In this document: positions 23,688 through 33,847 of the stretch, one piece after another
Position numbering within the stretch: the stretch's first letter is position 1
Layout: each line of letters starts with the position of its first letter
Source: Allocatelliglobosispora scoriae
GTDB lineage: Bacteria > Actinomycetota > Actinomycetes > Mycobacteriales > Micromonosporaceae
Length of the DNA: 64,000 nt
NCBI RefSeq assembly: GCF_014204945.1
Contig: NZ_JACHMN010000002.1
Span: forward strand, 1,626,503-1,690,502
Direction of reading: 5' to 3'
Made by a program: the position numbers and the translations under genes
The notes under the pieces: generated by a model
What the model saw: only the letters and a program-made list of their open reading frames with translations
The model's database searches: none
Told to the model about the DNA's origin: nothing

Positions 23688-26363
23688 TCAGTGATCGGCG
23701 GCGTTCCAGTCGTGGCCCAGGCCGACCGAGACCGCCAGCGGCACGGTGAGGACCGCCGCCGCGCCCATCTCGCGCCGGACGAGCTCCTCCAGCTGCTCCC
23801 GCTCGCCGGGCGCGACCTCGAACACGAGCTCGTCGTGCACCTGGAGCAGCAGCCGGGAGGTGAGGCCGGCCTCGCGCAGCGCGACGTCGACCCGCAGCAT
23901 GGCGACCTTGATGATGTCGGCCGCACTGCCCTGGATCGGGGCGTTGAGAGCCATCCGCTCGGCCATCTCGCGCCGCTGCCGGTTGTCGGAGGTGAGATCC
24001 GGCAGGTAGCGACGGCGACCGAGGATCGTCTCGGTGTATCCGTCCTTGCCGGCCTGCCGCACGACCGCCTGCAGGTAGTCGCGGACGCCGCCGAAGCGCG
24101 AGAAATACTCCTCCATCAGGGCGGACGCCTCGGCGGTGGTGATGCCGAGCTGCTGCGACAGCCCATAGGAGGACAGGCCGTAGGCGAGGCCGTAGTTCAT
24201 CGCCTTGATCCGGCGGCGGTGCTCGGGGGTGACCTCCTCGGCGGGGAGGCTGAAGACCGAGGCCGCGGTGACCGCGTGGAAGTCGGCCCCGGCGCCGAAG
24301 GCCTCGATCAGCGACTCGTCCTTGGAGAGGTGCGCCATGATCCGCATCTCGATCTGGCTGTAGTCGGCGGTCATCAGCGACTCGAAGCCCTCGCCGACGA
24401 CGAACGCCCGGCGGATCCGGCGCCCCTCCTCGGTGCGGATCGGCACGTTCTGCAGGTTGGGGTCGGTGCTGGAGAGCCGCCCGGTCGCCGCGACCGTCTG
24501 GAAGAAGGTGGTGTGGATGCGCCCGTCGTCGCTGACGGATTTGAGCAGCCCGTCGACGGTCGACTTGAGCTTCGCCACGTCGCGGTGGCGGAGCAGGTGC
24601 TCCAGGACCGGGTGCCCGGTCTGCGCGTGCAGGCTCTGCAGCGCGTCGGCGTCGGTCGTGTAGCCGGTCTTGATCTTCTTGGTCTTGGGGAGCTCCAGCT
24701 CGGTGAAGAGGATCTCCTGGAGCTGCTTGGGCGAGCCGAGGTTGAACTCGCGCCCGACCACGGCATAGGCGGCCTGCGCCGCGGACTTCACCTCGGCGGC
24801 GAAGTGCGCCTCCAGCTCCGAGAGGTAGTCGGTGTCGGCGGCGATGCCGACCCGCTCCATCGCCGAGAGCACCCGCACCAGCGGCAGCTCCAGCTCGGCG
24901 ATGAGCCGGACGCCGGAGCCCGAGTCGCGGTCGAGCTCGGCCGTGAGCGCGTCGGCGAGGTCGAGGGTCGCCCGGGCCCGCAGCATCAGCGGCTGGCCGA
25001 GGTCGGCGCTGCCGTCGTCGAGGAGGCTGAGCTGGCCGGTCCCGGGCTCGTCGACCCGCAGCTCGCGGTGCAGGTAGCGCAGCGACAGGTCACCCAGGTC
25101 GTAGCTGCGCTGGTCGGGGCGGGCCAGGTAGGCGGCGATCGCCGTGTCGGTGACGATCCCGTCGAGCTGCCAGCCCCGGGTGGTGAAGGCGTTGATGACC
25201 GGTTTCACATCATGAATGATCTTGCCACGGGCCGGGTCGGCGAAGAAGGCGGCGAGCGCCTGCTCGTCGGCCTGCGCGAGCTGGTCGGGGTCGAGGTAGG
25301 CGGCGGCTCCGGCGGCGGTCGCCAGGGCGATGCCGGTGAGCTGGCCCGTGCCCCGGCCGAAGGTGCCGCTCACGGCGAGGCCGATGGTGAGCCCGGTATG
25401 CGCGGCGAGCCACGTGACGACCGCACCGGGCTCGGAGAGCACCGCTCCGTCGAGCTCGAAGCCCGCATCGGCCTCGGCGGGCTGGGCCTCGCCGAAGATC
25501 TGGGTAAGCCGCTCGCGAAGGATCCGGAACTCCAACGCGTCGAAGACCCGGTGCACCGCCTCACGGTCGAAGCCGGGCCAGAGCGACTCGACGGCCTGCA
25601 CCGGCAGCTCCAGATCGTCGACGAGCCGGTTGATCTGGTAGTTGCGGATCACCCCGGCGAGGTGCTCGCGGAGGCTGTCACCGGCCTTGCCCTTGACCTC
25701 GTCGGCGTGGTTGACGACCTCGTCGAGGCTGCCGAACTGGTCGATCCACTTCGCCGCGGTCTTCGGACCGACGCCGGGGATGCCGGGCAGGTTGTCACTG
25801 GACTCGCCGACGAGCGCCGCGAGATCGCGGTAGCGGCCGGGCGCCACACCGTACTTCTCGGTGATGGCCTCCGGGGTCATCCGGGCCAGGTCGGAGACGC
25901 CCTTGCGCGGGTAGAGCACGGTCACGGTGTCGGTCACGAGCTGGTAGGCGTCGCGGTCACCGCTGCAGATCAGCACCCGGTAGCCGGCCTCGCGGCCCTG
26001 CCTGGCCAGGGTGGCGATGATGTCGTCGGCCTCATAGCCCGGCATCTGCACATAGGGGATGCGCAGCGCGTCGAGGACCTCCTGGACCAGGGCCACCTGC
26101 CCGCCGAACTCGGCCGGGCTGTCGGAGCGGCCCGCCTTGTACTCCGCGTACTGGTCCGTGCGGAACGAGTGGCGGGAGACGTCGAAGGCGACCACGATGT
26201 GCGTCGGCTTCTCGTCGCGCAGCACGTTGATCAGCATGGAGGTGAAGCCGTAGACCCCGTTGGTGGCCTGCCCGGTCGTGGTGGAGAAATTCTCCACGGG
26301 GAGCGCGAAGAACGCGCGGTAAGCCAGGGAATGCCCATCCAGCAGCAACAGCGTCTCAGTCAC
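23688..26363 (-). CDS. polA: DNA polymerase I
   Basis: 891 residues. N-terminal 5'-nuclease domain (about 1-290: LLLDGHSLAYRAFFAL, GYEADDIIATLA, CSGDRDAYQLV, helix-hairpin-helix GIPGVGPKTAAKW). A vestigial 3'-5' exonuclease domain (about 310-490) follows; it lacks the DxE and other acidic residues, so proofreading is predicted absent. The polymerase domain has motif A TADYSQIEMRIMAHLS, motif B RRRIKAMNYGLAYGLS and motif C LLQVHDELVFE. It acts in Okazaki-fragment processing and repair. Single gene, with an inverted repeat just upstream. Confidence 0.96.
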   Translation of the reverse strand: MTETLLLLDGHSLAYRAFFALPVENFSTTTGQATNGVYGFTSMLINVLRDEKPTHIVVAFDVSRHSFRTDQYAEYKAGRSDSPAEFGGQVALVQEVLDALRIPYVQMPGYEADDIIATLARQGREAGYRVLICSGDRDAYQLVTDTVTVLYPRKGVSDLARMTPEAITEKYGVAPGRYRDLAALVGESSDNLPGIPGVGPKTAAKWIDQFGSLDEVVNHADEVKGKAGDSLREHLAGVIRNYQINRLVDDLELPVQAVESLWPGFDREAVHRVFDALEFRILRERLTQIFGEAQPAEADAGFELDGAVLSEPGAVVTWLAAHTGLTIGLAVSGTFGRGTGQLTGIALATAAGAAAYLDPDQLAQADEQALAAFFADPARGKIIHDVKPVINAFTTRGWQLDGIVTDTAIAAYLARPDQRSYDLGDLSLRYLHRELRVDEPGTGQLSLLDDGSADLGQPLMLRARATLDLADALTAELDRDSGSGVRLIAELELPLVRVLSAMERVGIAADTDYLSELEAHFAAEVKSAAQAAYAVVGREFNLGSPKQLQEILFTELELPKTKKIKTGYTTDADALQSLHAQTGHPVLEHLLRHRDVAKLKSTVDGLLKSVSDDGRIHTTFFQTVAATGRLSSTDPNLQNVPIRTEEGRRIRRAFVVGEGFESLMTADYSQIEMRIMAHLSKDESLIEAFGAGADFHAVTAASVFSLPAEEVTPEHRRRIKAMNYGLAYGLSSYGLSQQLGITTAEASALMEEYFSRFGGVRDYLQAVVRQAGKDGYTETILGRRRYLPDLTSDNRQRREMAERMALNAPIQGSAADIIKVAMLRVDVALREAGLTSRLLLQVHDELVFEVAPGEREQLEELVRREMGAAAVLTVPLAVSVGLGHDWNAADH

Positions 26364-26400
26364 CCGAGCAGCTTAAGCCCCACCCCTGACAACAGGAGTA

Positions 26401-26507
26401 AGGGCGCACGCCAATTGGCCGCTGGCGGCGTTGCTCGTCACCTTGCGTGCAAAGAACGCACACGGCTGCACCGTGCGCCTTGCCGGCCACCACTGGGCGT
26501 GCGCCCT
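26401..26507. repeat. Inverted repeat upstream of polA
   Basis: AGGGCGCACGCC (26401-26412) and its exact complement GGCGTGCGCCCT (26496-26507) enclose about 83 bases. That interior holds weaker self-complementary pieces (TTGGCC...GGCCACC; GCACACGG...CCGTGCGC). It occupies most of the gap between polA and the liv terminator and could overlap the polA promoter. Confidence 0.55.
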
Positions 26508-26515
26508 GAACGACT

Positions 26516-26543
26516 CAGGCCGGGGTCCGCAGACCCCGGCCTG
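26516..26543 (-). terminator. Terminator of the liv operon
   Basis: CAGGCCGGGGTC (26516-26527) pairs perfectly with GACCCCGGCCTG (26532-26543) around CGCA. It lies 18 bases after the livF stop in the direction of transcription. Confidence 0.82.
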
Positions 26544-26561
26544 AATCAGAGAACGACGTGA

Positions 26562-27261
<700 letters not shown>

Positions 27262-27272
<11 letters not shown>

Positions 27273-28149
27273 CGGCCGGTACCCCCAGATATGCAGCGAT
27301 CACTTTCTCGTCACGGCTGACCTCTTCGGGGGAGCCCTCGGCGATCTTCCGGCCGAATTCGAGGACCACGATCCGGTCGGTCACTCCCATGACCAGCCGC
27401 ATGTCGTGCTCGATCAGCAGGACCGTGAATCCGCGATCGCGGATGTTCCTGATCAGTTGGAGCAGCGCTTCCTTCTCCGCCGGGTTGAATCCGGCGGCCG
27501 GCTCGTCCAGGCAGATCAGCTTCGGCTGCGTCGCCAGCGCCCGGGCGATCTCGAGCCGCCGCTGGTAGCCGTAGGGCAGGTTGCGGGCGAGCTCGTTGGC
27601 CTGGTCGTCGATGCCGACGAAGCGCAGCAGCTCCATCGCCATCTCCTCGCCGGAGATCTCCTCCCGCCGGTGCCGGGAGATGCCGAACGCCTTCTGCGCC
27701 CAGACGAGCAGCGGGTTGGCGTCCGGGCTGAACTCCTCGGGCCGGCGGCGGAAGCGGGGCAGCCCGAAGAGCGCACCGAGGACGCTCGTCTTGTGCCGCG
27801 CGTCGACGCCGACGATGACGTTTTCCAGCGCCGTCATCTCGGGGAAGAGCCGGATGTTCTGGAACGTCCGGGCGATGCCGATCCGGTTGATCACATGCGG
27901 CTGCTTGCCGCTGATCCCCTGGCCCGCGAAGCGGACCTGGCCCGAAGTCGGCTTGTAGACGCCGGTCATCACGTTGAAGCAGGTCGTCTTGCCCGCACCG
28001 TTGGGCCCGATCAGGCCGAGGATCTCCCCCTCGTAGAGGGAGAAGTTGACCTCGTTGAGCGCCACCACGCCGCCGAATCGCAGCGTGACGTCGTTCACCT
28101 CGAGCAGCACCCGCCGCGGCGTGGCGGTGGAGATCGCGTCCTCAGACAT
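27262..28149 (-). CDS. livG: Branched-chain amino acid ABC transporter ATPase LivG
   Basis: 295 residues. Walker A GPNGAGKTTCFNVMTG (about 48), the long LivG-type insertion after it (about 100-150, including VGVDARHKTSVLGALFGLPR), signature region LPYGYQRRLEIARAL, Walker B LICLDEPAAGFNP and switch His in LLIEHDM. Second ATPase of the liv system. It overlaps both neighbours by a few bases (livM by 8, livF by 11), so the genes are translationally coupled. Confidence 0.93.
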
Positions 28150-29293
28150 TGGCTGCCACCGCCTCCTCGGCTCGGTCCTTCAATTCTCTGGCCCGGCGCC
28201 GACTGGGGATGAGCCCCGCCGGCTTGAAGATCATGACGATGACGATCGCCACACCGACCGCGAAGGGACGCCAGTCCTGCAGCTCCCGGAAGCGTTCCGG
28301 CAGGTAGGTCAGCAGGACCGCGCCGAACGCCACGCCGAACATGTTGCCGGCACCGCCGAGGACCACCATCGCGACGAAGGTGATCGAGAGGGCGAGGCCG
28401 AAGTTCGTCGGGTCGATGAAGGTCTGCCGACTGGCGAAGAGCGCACCGGACATGCCGCCCAGGCAAGCGCCGATGGCGAATGCCCAGAGCTTGTACTTGA
28501 AGCCCTGCACGCCCATGACGGCCGCGGCGTCCTCGTCCTCACGGACGGCGAGCCACGAACGGCCGACCCGGCTGTGCTCCAGCCGGCGGGTGGCGACGAC
28601 GAGCAGCAGCGCCACGGTGATCGCCAGCCAGTACCACGGGGTCGGGTCGATCAGGCCGAACACGACGTTGTCCTGCGACGGCGGACCCTCCGGACCGGGA
28701 ATAGCGGAGATGCCCTGCGGACCGCCGGTCCACTCCGAGTTCCGGGCGACGATGCGGATGATCTCGCCGAACCCCATCGTGACGATCGCGAGGTAGTCAC
28801 CGCGCAGTCGCAGGGTGGGTCCACCGAGGATGACCCCCGAGATCATCGTGAGCGCGATGGCGAGCGGGATGCAGAGTCCCCAGGCCAGTGCCCACGTCTC
28901 GGGCAGGTCGAAGGTGCGCTGGATCATCTTGACGACCGGCGACTCCACCGAGCCGAAGAGCCCGACGGTGTAGGCGCCGATGGCGAAGAAGCCGACATAT
29001 CCCAGGTCGAGCAGCCCCGCCAGGCCGACGACGACGTTGAGGCCGATCGCCACCAGGGCGTAGACGGCGCAGGTGAAGAGCACACCCGACCAGTTGGAGC
29101 CGGCCTCGGCGAAGTCCGTGCGGACATACTCCAGGCCGGGAATCGCCAGGTAGGGCAGGTAGTAGAGGAAGACGATGCCGGCCGCGGGCGCCAGGAGCCG
29201 CTGCCACATCGGCAGCTTCCGCCAGCGCTCGCCCATGTCGCTGCGCAGCTTCAGCCGACGCTCGTCGGCCGAACGTACCTTGTCCATGATCAT
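28142..29293 (-). CDS. livM: Branched-chain amino acid ABC transporter permease LivM
   Basis: 383 residues from ATG 29293, with about ten membrane helices. The family features include LDLGYVGFFAIGAYTVGLFG near 110 and the EAA-like cytoplasmic loop GRSWLAVREDEDAAAVMGV (about 265). A basic N-terminal extension (about 40 residues) precedes the first helix. Forms the channel with LivH. The ATG overlaps the livH stop (ATGA). Confidence 0.93.
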   Translation of the reverse strand: MIMDKVRSADERRLKLRSDMGERWRKLPMWQRLLAPAAGIVFLYYLPYLAIPGLEYVRTDFAEAGSNWSGVLFTCAVYALVAIGLNVVVGLAGLLDLGYVGFFAIGAYTVGLFGSVESPVVKMIQRTFDLPETWALAWGLCIPLAIALTMISGVILGGPTLRLRGDYLAIVTMGFGEIIRIVARNSEWTGGPQGISAIPGPEGPPSQDNVVFGLIDPTPWYWLAITVALLLVVATRRLEHSRVGRSWLAVREDEDAAAVMGVQGFKYKLWAFAIGACLGGMSGALFASRQTFIDPTNFGLALSITFVAMVVLGGAGNMFGVAFGAVLLTYLPERFRELQDWRPFAVGVAIVIVMIFKPAGLIPSRRRARELKDRAEEAVAANV

Positions 29294-30276
29294 GCGCGGG
29301 CCCTCCCCAGCGACTCGCCGAGCAGGCCGGTCGGGCGGAACATGAGTACGACGACCAGCACGACGAAGGCCGCCACGTCCTCCCAGTTGGACTGTGTCAG
29401 GGTTGCCGCGTAGACCTCCACCACACCGAGCAGGAGGCCACCCAGCAGGGCGCCGCGCAGGTTTCCGATGCCGCCCAGGACCGCGGCGGTGAACGCCTTG
29501 ATGCCGAGCAGGAAGCCCACGTCGAACTTGGTCGTGCCGAGCTTGAGGTTGTAGAGCATCGCCGCGCCGCCGGCCATGATGCCGCCGAGCACGAAGACGA
29601 GCATGATGACCCGGTCCTTGTTGACGCCCATCAGGGCGGCGGTGTCCGGGTTCTGTGCCACCGCGCGGACTCCACGGCCGAGCCGGGTCCGGTTGATGAA
29701 GATGTCGAGGCCGATCATCATCGCGATGGCCGCCACGATGACGATCACCATGATGTTGGTGACCTCGGCATCGCCGACCTTGAAGAGCACCTTCTGCTCC
29801 ACCACCGTGGGCACGCCCGCGATGAGGCGGCCGAACGGCTTGGGGTCGCGACCCATCACATCCCGGTTGAGCCACACCAAGACCCAGCCGAAGATCTCCA
29901 TCAGGACGGTCGAGACGCCGATGGCGGTGATGAGGAAGACGAGGCTCGGCGCGTTCTTCTTGCGCAGCGGCCGGTAAGCGATGCGCTCCACGGCGAGAGC
30001 GGTGCCGCCGGACGCGAGTGCTCCGGCGATGAGTCCTGCGACGCAGTAGACCAGGATCATGGTCACTGACGAGGTGCCGGTGACGCCCAACGCCGTCCAC
30101 GTCCCCAGTACGGCGAATGTGCCGACCATGAAGACTTCGGAGTGGGCGAAGTTGATGAGGCGAAGGACGCCGTAGACGAGGGTGTATCCCAGTGCGATCA
30201 GGGCATAGATGGCGCCCTTGGAGAGGCCATCCAGCGTATGTTGGCCGATATGGGCAAATAGTTGGTCGAAGTTCAC
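29290..30276 (-). CDS. livH: Branched-chain amino acid ABC transporter permease LivH
   Basis: 328 residues from GTG 30276, which has TGGAG about 9 bases upstream. The open frame continues further upstream but without family similarity. About eight helices; LivH hallmarks are GLSKGAIYALIALGYTLVYG at the start and the loop GRGVRAVAQNPDTAALMGVN (about 200). It is separated from livK by 68 bases containing a hairpin, which should lower livHMGF expression relative to the binding protein. Confidence 0.93.
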   Translation of the reverse strand: MNFDQLFAHIGQHTLDGLSKGAIYALIALGYTLVYGVLRLINFAHSEVFMVGTFAVLGTWTALGVTGTSSVTMILVYCVAGLIAGALASGGTALAVERIAYRPLRKKNAPSLVFLITAIGVSTVLMEIFGWVLVWLNRDVMGRDPKPFGRLIAGVPTVVEQKVLFKVGDAEVTNIMVIVIVAAIAMMIGLDIFINRTRLGRGVRAVAQNPDTAALMGVNKDRVIMLVFVLGGIMAGGAAMLYNLKLGTTKFDVGFLLGIKAFTAAVLGGIGNLRGALLGGLLLGVVEVYAATLTQSNWEDVAAFVVLVVVLMFRPTGLLGESLGRARA

Positions 30277-30297
30277 GGGGCGGCTCCAGGGGTGAAA

Positions 30298-30329
30298 GTG
30301 CGGCCGACAGACGAATCTGCCGGCCGCAC
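30298..30329 (-). terminator. Intercistronic hairpin livK-livH
   Basis: GTGCGGCCGACAG (30298-30310) faces CTGCCGGCCGCAC (30317-30329) with one internal mismatch region and a 6-base loop. The position just after livK suits partial termination or protection of the livK message, giving excess binding protein. Confidence 0.65.
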
Positions 30330-30344
30330 CGTTGCTCACAAACG

Positions 30345-31499
30345 TCAGCTCTTGGGGACTTCCACGTCCGGCGTGATCACGCCGCCCTTAACCACGTAGG
30401 CCCAGATAACGACGTTGGCCGCCTCGACCTCGCCCTTGGGGTCGAACTTGATGGTCTTGGTCAGACCCGGCGCGTTGTAGGCGTTCACCCAGTCCAGCAG
30501 CTCCTTGCGGGTGGTCTTGCCGGCCTTGAAGCCGTCCAGCAGAACCGTTGCCGCGTCCCAACCCTCGGCCGCGTACGGGCCCGGGTCAGCGGTGTACTTC
30601 GCCTTGAAGTCAGCCGGGAAGCTGCCCTTGGCGTTGATCGACGGGATGCACGGGCAGGTGATGATCGCGCCCTCAGCCGCAGCGGCACCGACAGCGGTGG
30701 CGAATGCGGTGTCGTAGATGCCGTCGCCGCCGATGAACTTGCCGGTGTAGCCGGCCGCCCGCAGCTGCTTGAGGAACGGAGCGGCCTCGTTGACGTAGCC
30801 ACCGTAGAAGACGGCGTCCGCGCCCGAGTTCTTCACCTTGGAGACGGTGGCCGCGAAGTCGACCTGCTTCTCCTGGACCTTGTCGCTGCCGACGGCGATG
30901 GCACCCAGCTGGGTCTTCACCGTCGCGCCGAGGGCGCCACCGTAGGTGGTGCCGTCGTCGACCACGTAGGCCTTCTGGCTCTTCAGCACGTTCTTGATGT
31001 AGCTGGCCGCGGCGGGACCCTGCGAGTCGTCGTTGCCGACGACGCGGTGGAACGCCTTGTTGCCCTTGGTCGTGAGGTCGGTAGCCGTGGCCGACTGGGA
31101 GACCATGACCAGACCGGCTGCCTCGTAGATCGGCATGGTGGCCCGGGTCTCACCCGAGAAAGCGCCACCGATGACCGCGACGAAGCTCTGGTCCTGAGCG
31201 ACCTGGTTGGCGACGGGGGTCGCCTTGGCGCCATCACCCTCCGTGTCGAACTCGACGAGCGTCACCAGGCACTTCGGGTTCGCAGCGTTGAACTTCTCGA
31301 CCGCGAGCTTGGCACCGTCACGCGAAGGCGTGACGACACCGGCGTTGCCGCCGGTGAAAGCACCGAAGATCGCGACCTTGCCGCCGCACTTCGCGGCGTC
31401 AGCGGGGGTGTCAGGGGTCTTCGAGCAGCCAGCAGCCGCAAGCACCACGGCCGCCATCATCGCTACGCCGCCAAGCGCACGAATGTTGTTAAGCCTCAC
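30345..31499 (-). CDS. livK: Branched-chain amino acid-binding lipoprotein LivK
   Basis: 384 residues from GTG 31499, chosen because GGAGGAGG lies 11 bases upstream. Lipoprotein signal: VVLAAAGCSK (lipobox AAGC about residue 20). The Peripla_BP_6 fold shows VAIFGAFTGGNAGVVTP at the start and VAVIGGAFSGET near 110. Captures Leu/Ile/Val or related ligands outside the membrane and hands them to LivHM. The specificity label is by family and operon; related systems also carry other amino acids or amides. First gene of the operon. Confidence 0.9.
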   Translation of the reverse strand: MRLNNIRALGGVAMMAAVVLAAAGCSKTPDTPADAAKCGGKVAIFGAFTGGNAGVVTPSRDGAKLAVEKFNAANPKCLVTLVEFDTEGDGAKATPVANQVAQDQSFVAVIGGAFSGETRATMPIYEAAGLVMVSQSATATDLTTKGNKAFHRVVGNDDSQGPAAASYIKNVLKSQKAYVVDDGTTYGGALGATVKTQLGAIAVGSDKVQEKQVDFAATVSKVKNSGADAVFYGGYVNEAAPFLKQLRAAGYTGKFIGGDGIYDTAFATAVGAAAAEGAIITCPCIPSINAKGSFPADFKAKYTADPGPYAAEGWDAATVLLDGFKAGKTTRKELLDWVNAYNAPGLTKTIKFDPKGEVEAANVVIWAYVVKGGVITPDVEVPKS

Positions 31500-31703
31500 A
31501 GTTTTCTTGCCCTCCTCCGAAGCAGATTCGCGCGGCCTGGACCAGCCCCAGGGGTGGGGTGCTGAACACTTAGCCTGACCCGCGAGCCTGCATTGCAGTC
31601 CGTGACGCCGGACACTACCGCAGGGGGCTGTCCAGGGTAACGGCCAGCAATGGCCCTCAGCCAAACTGTTACTTTGGCTCGGCGTGTGATCGTCCCGTCA
31701 TCT

Positions 31704-32888
31704 TTACGGTGTGACGACTGCCATCCATACGCGGCTGACCTGCGCATCGTCGACGAGCAGCAGTGTTGATCCACCACCGCCTGCGGCAACCATCGAGCGA
31801 TCGTTGGCTGCGAACAGCTCGATCGGTGTGGTGAGCTGCCGCCATGTATCGCCGGCGTCCTCGGAGACCCAGGCGGAAAAGCCCACGTTATTGACGGTTG
31901 TAGCGATAAGTTTCGATCCAATAACGGTTAGCGAGAGCGCCTGCGGCGGGCGGATTCCGGCGGTCGTGCCGAACCGGCCCGCCGGGCGCCACGATCCGTC
32001 GACCGAACGCCAGGCCCGGAACGATCCTCCGTCGAGACCGATCGCGACGACTGCGGCGTCCGTCGCGACGACCCGCTGCATCTCCTCATACTCCGGCGTC
32101 GACGGCGGCTCCTGCTGCTGCCAGGTGAGCCCGTCGGTCGAGCTCCAGGCGATCGGGTCCCGATCGATCCTGCCCTTGCGCAGCACGCCGCCGACGGCGA
32201 CCCACCGGTCGCCGGCCCAGACCGCGTCGCTGCCCCAGGTGTCGAAGCCCTCGACTCCGGCCAGCGGCGCAACGCCCTCCAGCAGCGCGAAGTCGACCGC
32301 ATCGGCGGAGTTCCACACCGCGGCGCCGCTGGTGCGGTTGCCGCTGATCAGCCAGCCGTCCCGACCGCCGTCGATGCGGCTGACATTGACGGCGACCGGG
32401 CCGCCGAAGAGGGAGAAGGCCGCCTCGACCTGCCGCAGGGTGTGCGGGGCGGAGAGGAACCAGTTGGTGACGCGCGGATTACCGTGCGCCCCACCGCGCT
32501 TGGCGCCGAGCACCGCGATCTTGCCGTCCCGGCACCCGACGGAGTAGAGCATCGCCTGGTGTCCGTAGTAGGTGAGCGGCTGCAGGGTCATCGCCGACCA
32601 GTTCCTGCCGTCGGCGCTCTCCCAGGCTGCGGGCCGGGTCTCCGGTTCGGCCGCGGCACCGGACGCGACCGCGCCGACGAGGTACCACCGGTCACCGCAC
32701 CGGGTCGCGTCACCGGTGACCAGTCGGCCGGGCGGACCCGGCGGGACGGTGAGCGAGACCTCCTGCCAGGCGAGGTCGACCGGCGGCGGCGGCGGTGGGG
32801 GCGGCCCGTCGGGGGTGGACTCGCAGGCGGCGACGAGCACCGCCGCGGCGCAGGCGATCACGGCCATGCTCAACCGGGAAAGGGGCAT
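31704..32888 (-). CDS. Lipoprotein with Asp-box (sialidase-like) beta-propeller repeats
   Basis: 394 residues. Signal peptide with lipobox VLVAACES (Cys about 22), then a run of eight prolines. The body carries repeated Asp-box-like motifs, ESADGRNW, SSTDGLTW and SEDAGDTW, typical of sialidase/BNR beta-propellers. No sialidase Arg triad or Tyr-Glu pair could be placed with confidence, so the protein may be a binding scaffold rather than an enzyme. It is anchored outside the membrane. It stands alone between livK and the ANTAR regulator gene. Confidence 0.72.
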   Translation of the reverse strand: MPLSRLSMAVIACAAAVLVAACESTPDGPPPPPPPPVDLAWQEVSLTVPPGPPGRLVTGDATRCGDRWYLVGAVASGAAAEPETRPAAWESADGRNWSAMTLQPLTYYGHQAMLYSVGCRDGKIAVLGAKRGGAHGNPRVTNWFLSAPHTLRQVEAAFSLFGGPVAVNVSRIDGGRDGWLISGNRTSGAAVWNSADAVDFALLEGVAPLAGVEGFDTWGSDAVWAGDRWVAVGGVLRKGRIDRDPIAWSSTDGLTWQQQEPPSTPEYEEMQRVVATDAAVVAIGLDGGSFRAWRSVDGSWRPAGRFGTTAGIRPPQALSLTVIGSKLIATTVNNVGFSAWVSEDAGDTWRQLTTPIELFAANDRSMVAAGGGGSTLLLVDDAQVSRVWMAVVTP

Positions 32889-32943
32889 AGCATCGGAGTC
32901 TATGGTCCGGCGCGGCCTTCGTCGGCCCCGCCGGAAGGCTCCG

Positions 32944-33561
32944 TCAGGCCTCTTCGGCGCTGGCCGCCTCGGCTTCCTCGATGATCCGGTCGGCGACCTC
33001 GCGCATCGTCATGCGGTGATCCATCGCGGTGCGCTGGATCCACTTGAACGCCTGCGGCTCGGTCATCCCGTACTGCGTCATCAGCGCGCCCTTGGCCCGC
33101 TCCACCGACTTGCGGGTCTCCAGGCGGTCGGTGAGCCCGGCCACCTCGGACTCCAGCGCGTAGAGCTCCGCGTAGCGCGAGAGGGCGATCTCGATGGCGG
33201 GCACCAGGTCGCTCTTCTGGAACGGCTTGACCAGGTATGCCATGGCACCGGCGGCGCGCGCCCGCTCGACGAGGTCGCGCTGGCTGAACGCGGTCAGGAT
33301 GATCACCGGAGCGATCCGGGCACCGGCGACCTTTTCCGCGGCGGCGAGGCCGTCCATGATCGGCATCTTGATGTCGAAGATGCAGAGATCCGGCTTCAGC
33401 TCCTCGGCGAGGCGGCAGGCAGTCTCGCCGTCTCCGGCCTCGCCGACGACCTCATAGCCCTCTTCGCCCAGCATCTCTGCGAGGTCCAGCCGGATGAGCG
33501 CCTCGTCCTCCGCGATGAGCACCCGCTTCCGCTCAACGCTCTGGTCCTCGGCCACGTCCAC
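32944..33561 (-). CDS. pdtaR: ANTAR-domain response regulator, PdtaR-like
   Basis: 205 residues from GTG 33561. Receiver domain with acidic pocket AEDEA, phospho-acceptor Asp63 (CIFDIKMP) and conserved Lys112 (LVKPFQ). A coiled linker and a C-terminal ANTAR RNA-binding domain (about 140-195, VERAKGALMTQYGMTEPQAF) follow. ANTAR proteins bind paired small hairpins in mRNA leaders and act by antitermination; PdtaR is the main actinobacterial member, driven by the kinase PdtaS. No kinase gene lies in the window. Single gene; a tRNA-like gene lies on the other strand immediately upstream. Confidence 0.9.
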   Translation of the reverse strand: MDVAEDQSVERKRVLIAEDEALIRLDLAEMLGEEGYEVVGEAGDGETACRLAEELKPDLCIFDIKMPIMDGLAAAEKVAGARIAPVIILTAFSQRDLVERARAAGAMAYLVKPFQKSDLVPAIEIALSRYAELYALESEVAGLTDRLETRKSVERAKGALMTQYGMTEPQAFKWIQRTAMDHRMTMREVADRIIEEAEAASAEEA

Positions 33562-33640
33562 CCCTGCCCCTCACATTTGCCCGCCGCGCATATCCCGCTG
33601 ACGCTGCCCCTAGCCTAATGGGTACGCTAGTCCCGCCGCC

Positions 33641-33714
33641 GTCCGCGTATCCCAACCGGCAGAGGAACGGAGCTCAAACCTCCGACAGTGTGGGTTCGAA
33701 TCCCACCGCGGGCA
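33641..33714 (+). tRNA. tRNA with CAA anticodon (Leu, UUG) but a short class I variable loop
   Basis: 74-nt cloverleaf. The acceptor GTCCGCG pairs with CGCGGGC (one G-U pair). The D arm has a 3-bp stem, a C-A mismatch and GG in the loop. Anticodon stem CGGAG/CTCCG carries loop CTCAAAC, so the anticodon is CAA (33675-33677). The variable loop is ACAGT (5 nt). T arm GTGGG-TTCGAAT-CCCAC, discriminator A73. The 3' CCA is not encoded. Leu tRNAs normally have a long variable arm, so identity is uncertain even though the fold is convincing. Confidence 0.75.
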
Positions 33715-33847
33715 CTCATCACCGATAAACCTTTCACCTTCCGGCTCCCGAGCCCGGAAAATCTCCGTCCAGGCCGTCGCCGCCCGCTCTTCTTCCAGGT
33801 GGGTACGCAGACCGGAATTCATCGCCGCCCGCGCCTATTCTGACAAA

